Assembly: GCA_002839375.1 (NCBI GenBank)
Contig: PGXY01000002.1
Location: forward strand, 312,392-376,391
DNA: 64,000 nt
From: Spirochaetae bacterium HGW-Spirochaetae-1
GTDB lineage: Bacteria > Spirochaetota > UBA4802 > UBA5550
Direction of reading: 5' to 3'
Below are positions 58,735 to 64,000 of this stretch, one piece after another. The translations under genes and the position numbers were made by a program. Positions within the stretch are counted from its first letter, which is position 1; each line of letters starts with the position of its first letter. The notes beneath the pieces are model-generated. The model saw only the letters and a list, made by a program, of their open reading frames with translations. It was not told the origin of the DNA and searched no databases.

Positions 58735-60630
58735 TTCCATTTTCCTGCTGAAGGGCATGGTCAGATCGTAGAGCCCTCCATTTCTTGATTTTTCCACTTC
58801 CCAGCCCATACTCTCAAAAAGATGCAGCATAATATCATTTTCCCTCAGTACCATGGCTGTAAAACCCAGCAGACCTTCTTTTTTTGCCAGGAGGGCCAGG
58901 TATTCAAGAAGTATTCTGCCGATCCCCCTGCTATGAAATGCGTCACTTACCGCGAAAGATGCCGCTGCCATGAGCGAGGTCCGGTCCGTGACATACTGCG
59001 CGATGCCTACAACGGTTTCTTCCCAATTATCACGGACTATGGCGAGAATGGTCATTTCTCGGGAAAAATCTATGACGGAATATTTCTGCAGCGTGTCCCT
59101 GGGGATGAACTGGATGTTGGCGAGAAACCTTCGGTACAGGCTTTTGTCCGAGAGGGAATAAAAAAAGTGTTTCAGGCGGTCTTCATCGTTGATATTCACG
59201 GGTCGGATGAATATCTTCAAGCCGTCCTCTGTTGTACGATATGCCTCGAGGTGGCGTGGTGGAATGCCCTGATCTCCGGAGATGTATCTCTGATCGGAAG
59301 GAATCAGCCCTCTTGACCGGGCCTCCTGGATAAGCCATGATCTGAATTCAGGATGGGCAATGGAGATAAGGGATAAAACACGTTCGCGAATGTTTTTCGC
59401 ATACAGGTAGGCGATACCGTATTCCGTAACCACATAATGAATATCTCCCCTGCCCAGGGTACAGCTGGCGCCTTCATCAAGGGCTGGAACGATGCGTGAT
59501 ATTTTCCCGTCATTGGACGTAGAGCGCATGGTAAGGATTGCTTTTCCTCCTGAAGAAAGGGCGGCTCCCCTCATAAAGTCCGTCTGTCCGCCGATTCCGC
59601 TATAGAACGATCCGCCAAGAGATTCCGCCGTTGCCTGACCGGTAAGATCAATCTGCAGGGCAGAGTTTATGGCAGTCATATTGTTCTGGGAAGCGATAGT
59701 GAAGATATTGTTCGTGTAGTCGATGGGGCGGAATTCGACCGATGGATTTTCGTGAATGTAGTCATAGGTATCCCGGGATCCCATGCAGAAGGACACGGTG
59801 GTTTTGCCGCGGTCTACATTTTTTCGCGAATTGTTTACTATGCCGCTGCGCATGAGTTCAACGATACCGTCCGTGAGCATCTCGCTGTGCACGCCAAGGT
59901 CTTTCTTGTTGTTAAGGCTTTTCATTATGGCGTTGGGGATGCTGCCGTATCCGACCTGGATGGTATCGCCGTCCTGGATTATCCGGGCCGCGAAAAGACC
60001 GATTTCGCTGGAGATGTCGTCGGGAACCTCCTGTCTGTACTCGAGTATGGCTTCGTCATAAGGTATGAGAATATCGATATCTTCGGCGTGAAGATAGCTG
60101 TCTCCGTGTACCCGGGGCATTGCAGAATTAATCTGTGCGATTACGAGGCGGCTGCTCTCAACGGCTGATTTTACAATATCAACGCTGATGCCAAGGCTCA
60201 GGTTTCCATGGCGATCCGGCATGGAAACCTGAATGAGTGCCACGTCAATGCGTATAATCCCGCGCTGGAAAAGGGACGGGATTCGCGACAGTGCAATGGG
60301 AGTATATTCTCCCATACCGCGGTTGATAATGTCACGGGAACTGTCGCTGATGAAAAATGAGCTGTGTCGGAAATTTTCACGGAATTTTTCTTCTGTGTAA
60401 GGAGCCACTCCCATGGTCCAGACATGAAAAACATCGGCACCGAAAATGGCCTGGGTATTTTCTTCGACGAAGGCCGAAAGTGAATTAACGAGATACTGGG
60501 GTTCGCCGCATGAGGAACCGATAAAGATTGAATTACCCCGCTGTATCCTGCCAAAGGCCTCTCGGACGGATGTGAATTTCTCCGGGTACCTGGTTTTCAA
60601 CCTGTCCAGATTGACAGAGTCTTCATTCAT
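58732..60630 (-). CDS. Acetyl-CoA hydrolase/transferase fused to a GNAT acetyltransferase domain
   Basis: The 632-residue protein has an acetyl-CoA hydrolase/4-hydroxybutyrate CoA-transferase part (1-455) with the catalytic Glu in HSEMLTDGIVELM (about 245) and GGQTDFMRGAALS near 350. A GNAT domain follows (about 470-630), containing FAVSDAFHSRGIGRILLEYL. The family moves CoA between acids or hydrolyses acyl-CoA. The GNAT part may regulate it or another protein by acetylation. The ATG at 60630 has an AGGTGG site; a GTG three codons upstream is possible. Confidence 0.87.
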   Translation of the reverse strand: MNEDSVNLDRLKTRYPEKFTSVREAFGRIQRGNSIFIGSSCGEPQYLVNSLSAFVEENTQAIFGADVFHVWTMGVAPYTEEKFRENFRHSSFFISDSSRDIINRGMGEYTPIALSRIPSLFQRGIIRIDVALIQVSMPDRHGNLSLGISVDIVKSAVESSRLVIAQINSAMPRVHGDSYLHAEDIDILIPYDEAILEYRQEVPDDISSEIGLFAARIIQDGDTIQVGYGSIPNAIMKSLNNKKDLGVHSEMLTDGIVELMRSGIVNNSRKNVDRGKTTVSFCMGSRDTYDYIHENPSVEFRPIDYTNNIFTIASQNNMTAINSALQIDLTGQATAESLGGSFYSGIGGQTDFMRGAALSSGGKAILTMRSTSNDGKISRIVPALDEGASCTLGRGDIHYVVTEYGIAYLYAKNIRERVLSLISIAHPEFRSWLIQEARSRGLIPSDQRYISGDQGIPPRHLEAYRTTEDGLKIFIRPVNINDEDRLKHFFYSLSDKSLYRRFLANIQFIPRDTLQKYSVIDFSREMTILAIVRDNWEETVVGIAQYVTDRTSLMAAASFAVSDAFHSRGIGRILLEYLALLAKKEGLLGFTAMVLRENDIMLHLFESMGWEVEKSRNGGLYDLTMPFSRKME

Positions 60631-60664
60631 ATAATCCACCTGCCCTGAATATACAACATTTTTA

Positions 60665-61249
60665 CTATGGTATCATTTCTCCCTTGAGGCCCAGTAACTC
60701 TGCTGATTCCCTCATGCCCAATATGGTGATATTGATCAATTCATTGATGTCAAGTCCCAGCATGACGGCTCCTTTTTCTATTACATCCCTGTCCACACCT
60801 GCAGCGAAGGATTTATCCTTCCATTTCTTTTTAACGGATTTGACCTCCATGTCCAGAACGCTGCGAGACGGTCTGACCAGCGCTGAAGCGGCAACCAGTC
60901 CGGTCAGTTCATCGCAGGCGTAAAGAAACTTTTCCATATCGCTTAGCGGTTCGACATCGCTGAACATTCCCCAGCCATGGGAAACAACGGCCCTGATAAT
61001 TTCATCGGGCCAGCCCCGTTCTTCCAGAATTGAAGCCGTTTTGGTGCAGTGCTCACGGGGATATTTTTCATAGTCGAGATCATGGACAAGACCGACGATT
61101 CCCCATGTGTTTTCATCATTGTCCGTCATCCTGGCCCGGTATCTCATAACCGATTCCACGGCCAGCGCATGACGGATGAGGCCCGGGTCAGTGGTATATT
61201 CCCGGAGAAGAGCAAGGGCTTCATCTCTTGTAGGTGTTATTTTATGCAT
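60665..61249 (-). CDS. HD-domain (HDIG-type) protein
   Basis: The 194-residue protein has a small HD domain: His in IRHALAVESVM, the His-Asp of LVHDLDYEKYP, a His in HCTKTASILEERGWP and an Asp in YACDELTGL. It is probably a metal-dependent phosphohydrolase, but no substrate is known. GGGAGG precedes the ATG. It is in a run of same-strand genes between the SpoIIE phosphatase and the CoA-transferase fusion, with gaps of 34 to 55 bases, so cotranscription is possible. Confidence 0.85.
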   Translation of the reverse strand: MHKITPTRDEALALLREYTTDPGLIRHALAVESVMRYRARMTDNDENTWGIVGLVHDLDYEKYPREHCTKTASILEERGWPDEIIRAVVSHGWGMFSDVEPLSDMEKFLYACDELTGLVAASALVRPSRSVLDMEVKSVKKKWKDKSFAAGVDRDVIEKGAVMLGLDINELINITILGMRESAELLGLKGEMIP

Positions 61250-61304
61250 GTATGCCTCCCGTATAATGGACCCGGACCGGGAAACAAATCCGATCCGTAT
61301 CTAG

Positions 61305-63524
61305 TCAGACGGTTTTTTTAACAACGATAACCGTCAGGTCATCCTGAAGAGGAGTGTTTCCCGTAAAGGCATAAAACTTCCCGAGTATGGATTCTATCAT
61401 TTCATGGGCGCTTAAGCCCTGCGGGGCAGCCTGGAAAGATTGTTTCAGGCGTTCCATCCCGTATCGTTCGTGATCCCTGGCGCTTTCAATGAGACAGTCA
61501 CTGTAGAGGAGCAGATAATCCCCATCATCAACGCTGAAAGTCATACTGGTATAATTTTCATCGATCGTAGACATACCTATGAGTTTCCCCCGGATGTCTC
61601 CCGATGGAGGATGCACGCAGGAAACAGGCGGTGATCCTTTTTTTTTCAGCAGAAGATTGGTATGCGCACCGTTGACATATTCAACGGCATTGCCTTTGAT
61701 GCGGAGAATAATTCCCGTAAGATAGTTTCCCACGGAGCCGATCTCGGAAATCAGTTCCTCATCGATAATGTCCATAACCTTGTTCAGGGGGAGGTCGAAG
61801 TTTGACCTGAAAACACGGAAAATGACAGACTTGGAAATCATGGTGATAAGTGCCGATGCTATGCCATGGCCGGAAACATCGAAAAGCGAAATGCCCGTGA
61901 GATTTCCATTGGCAGAGTAGAAGTCATAGAAGTCACCGGAAACACCGGACATGGCCTTATAGACAAAGGCGATGTCCCAGCCTTCAATCAAGGGTGGTGT
62001 TTTCGGGAGGAACCTGCTCTGTACCTGTTCAGCCATATCCATATCGTGTTTCATGATCCTCTGTGCGTTTTCCAGGTCCAGATTTAACTTTATGAGGCTC
62101 TCGTTGATTAATTCCATCTCCTCCATTGCGGCTATCGAATCTTTATTGGCGGTTTCCAACTGCCCGGTTCTTTCTTCAACCTTGTTCTCAAGATTGATGT
62201 TCAGATTCTGGAGCTGAGTGTTTACTATTTCAAGATCGGATGATTTTCGGGTGAGTTCCACGGAAAGCCTTTCCATTTTGCCCCGCGCCATGGCATTCTG
62301 GCTGGCCACGATGAAGGCCTGGGCAAAGATGAAGAGGAGGAGGCCCAGGTGGGTGATATGCGGGGCCCTGATGATGTTGTTGGCTTCGAGGATATCTATG
62401 GCTGCAAAAATGAAATATGCTAACAGGCCCGAGAGGGAAATCAGTACGAGGTAATTGCCGTCGCGCCAGGCTCCTCCGATGAGCAGGTATAACCCGTATA
62501 CGCAGAAGAGAATAAGCATGATATGGAAAACAATCAGTGATTGATACCCGGCATGAACGGGTGAGAAAAGAACAAAAAGTATCAGCGGCGATATCGTAAT
62601 CCAGAGTGCACGGGATACCCTGATGGAGATGTACCGGCTGAAGGCGGCCTGGAGAAAGGACATGAAGAAGGGCAGAGCCGCATACATGGTCAGAAAACTC
62701 AGTTTCAACATCAGCTCAAATGATTCACTGGAAGTGTTGAACTGCTCAAAATACCTTCCTTTCAGGTAGGTTCTGAAGGCCATGTCGATACAGCTGATCC
62801 CGAGCCAGAGAGGAGCCTTTTCATTGCGTCGGAGAAGAAACAGAATGAGATTGTACAGACCGATGATTATCAGGCAGCCGATGACAAAAAGGTCACGGGC
62901 CGTTATAATCTCACGTTCCCTGAATACCTGTTCAGGGAGGCCTATGATCGGAGAGTAACGCATCCCGCCGTAGGTGGTGGAAAAGTCGGCTACTTCCAGA
63001 ACGATGGTTGTGGCACCCGGGGACTGGAAAGAGGCAGTGAGCGGTACGAATAGATGCCTGGTCGTTTCGGCGGTCATTCCGGGATCGCCGCCGCTGCCGA
63101 TCAACACCATGTTCCCCTGATTATCAGAGGCATAGGCGCGGTATGAAGAATAGATGAACGGTATATATATGCCGACACTGTTTATATTGTCAGGGAGATC
63201 AATAATGGCGCGGTATGAGGCGAATCCCTGGTATGGGATTATGCCGCCGTCTTTTTTCGTGAACCCATGCCATGCGTGTGGTATGAAGATATAGTCCGGC
63301 GATAGAGGCATGTTTTGACCGCTAGACCGGGAAACCAGGTATGTGTTCCAGTAAAATTCCCAGGTACCGGACAGGTTTACCGGCCCGTGATTCAGGAAGT
63401 CATGGTTTGAGAGGTCAATAAAGCCTTTTTTCAATTGCGGCACTGTGGCTTTTTGACGATCCCGGGTATCGCACGCGGTTAAAAAAATTAAAAGGACGGT
63501 TATACCTGCGATCAATTGCTTCAT
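61305..63524 (-). CDS. 7TMR-DISM sensor with SpoIIE-type PP2C phosphatase domain
   Basis: The 739-residue protein starts with a lipoprotein-like signal (LIAGITVLLIFLTAC, Cys near 18). A jelly-roll extracellular sensor (about 30-210) leads to seven membrane helices (about 215-400) and a coiled coil (about 410-500, LSVELTRKSSDLEIVNTQLQ). A SpoIIE phosphatase domain follows (about 510-735), with metal-binding SGVSGDFYDF and FDVSGHGIASALITM. It probably removes phosphate from an anti-sigma-factor antagonist in response to an outside signal. The partner is not in the window. Confidence 0.9.
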   Translation of the reverse strand: MKQLIAGITVLLIFLTACDTRDRQKATVPQLKKGFIDLSNHDFLNHGPVNLSGTWEFYWNTYLVSRSSGQNMPLSPDYIFIPHAWHGFTKKDGGIIPYQGFASYRAIIDLPDNINSVGIYIPFIYSSYRAYASDNQGNMVLIGSGGDPGMTAETTRHLFVPLTASFQSPGATTIVLEVADFSTTYGGMRYSPIIGLPEQVFREREIITARDLFVIGCLIIIGLYNLILFLLRRNEKAPLWLGISCIDMAFRTYLKGRYFEQFNTSSESFELMLKLSFLTMYAALPFFMSFLQAAFSRYISIRVSRALWITISPLILFVLFSPVHAGYQSLIVFHIMLILFCVYGLYLLIGGAWRDGNYLVLISLSGLLAYFIFAAIDILEANNIIRAPHITHLGLLLFIFAQAFIVASQNAMARGKMERLSVELTRKSSDLEIVNTQLQNLNINLENKVEERTGQLETANKDSIAAMEEMELINESLIKLNLDLENAQRIMKHDMDMAEQVQSRFLPKTPPLIEGWDIAFVYKAMSGVSGDFYDFYSANGNLTGISLFDVSGHGIASALITMISKSVIFRVFRSNFDLPLNKVMDIIDEELISEIGSVGNYLTGIILRIKGNAVEYVNGAHTNLLLKKKGSPPVSCVHPPSGDIRGKLIGMSTIDENYTSMTFSVDDGDYLLLYSDCLIESARDHERYGMERLKQSFQAAPQGLSAHEMIESILGKFYAFTGNTPLQDDLTVIVVKKTV

Positions 63525-63645
63525 GTCTTCATTGCACCACGGTTGCCTTATATTGACACGGACTCGGACTGCATGTCAAGTAGTTAGCTCTTATAGTAAA
63601 AATTTTTTAAAATTATCAGTTTACATTTGTCGTCGGGTCATTTAG

Positions 63646-64000
<355 letters not shown>

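Overview
The window is a dense stretch of bacterial chromosome (about 62 protein genes, mostly short intergenic gaps, no rRNA, tRNA or CRISPR seen). The gene content points to a Gram-negative, mainly anaerobic bacterium, and I infer a spirochaete (Leptospirales-like or an uncultured relative). The reasons are a class III nucleotide cyclase with Cache/HAMP sensing, several 7TM-linked regulators (two membrane-anchored AraC proteins and a 7TMR-DISM/SpoIIE phosphatase), stand-alone PilZ proteins, a UPF0182 protein, periplasmic lipoprotein and beta-barrel-like proteins, and many oxygen-detoxification and iron-sulfur proteins. No marker gene settles the taxonomy.

Left part (1-24.5 kb): a FecCD-type metallophore permease at the edge, a long-chain acyl-CoA synthetase, a pair of outer-membrane-like proteins of which one is interrupted by an in-frame TGA, a membrane AraC regulator, a tightly overlapping three-gene operon built around a membrane nucleotide cyclase, a second membrane AraC regulator, a START-domain/membrane-protein/two-SDR group, a glycoside hydrolase family 2 enzyme, recO with a CorC-like CBS protein, a stand-alone methionine-synthase-activation-domain protein, a GDPD-fold protein that has lost its catalytic residues and overlaps an exported ankyrin-MORN-ankyrin protein, and a LOG-family gene.

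Middle (24.6-37 kb): ssb, an M24 peptidase, efp with a DUF2273 protein, a TPR membrane protein, a short NapH-like iron-sulfur membrane protein, malQ next to a UPF0182 gene, a glucosyl-3-phosphoglycerate-synthase-like glycosyltransferase and a NarX/NarL-type two-component pair.

Oxygen-defence island (37-44.5 kb, all on the minus strand): flavodiiron protein FprA, NADH:rubredoxin oxidoreductase, PerR, rubredoxin (too short for standard ORF cut-offs), cytochrome bd (CydAB), desulfoferrodoxin, a small winged-helix protein and rubrerythrin. A near-consensus PerR box overlaps a predicted promoter ahead of rubredoxin-cydAB. Together the genes form complete NADH-rubredoxin-oxygen, superoxide and peroxide reduction routes under a likely peroxide sensor.

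Right part (44.6-64 kb): a double-cubane-cluster protein without its usual activator, DUF3795 and TIGR02757 proteins, two PilZ paralogues flanking a flavodoxin, a 2[4Fe-4S] ferredoxin, hypF, a complete hoxFUYH-hoxW bidirectional NAD-linked [NiFe] hydrogenase operon ending in a CheY-like gene, an acyl-CoA hydrolase/transferase fused to a GNAT domain, an HD-domain protein, the SpoIIE phosphatase and the start of an FAD-dependent desaturase-like gene.

Three copies of a palindromic dispersed element with shared ends and variable interiors (22021-22062, 36427-36482, 41167-41284) are the clearest unannotated repeat. The best candidates for something undescribed are the cyclase operon, the pseudo-GDPD/ankyrin-MORN pair, this repeat family, and the small winged-helix gene inside the PerR-linked island.
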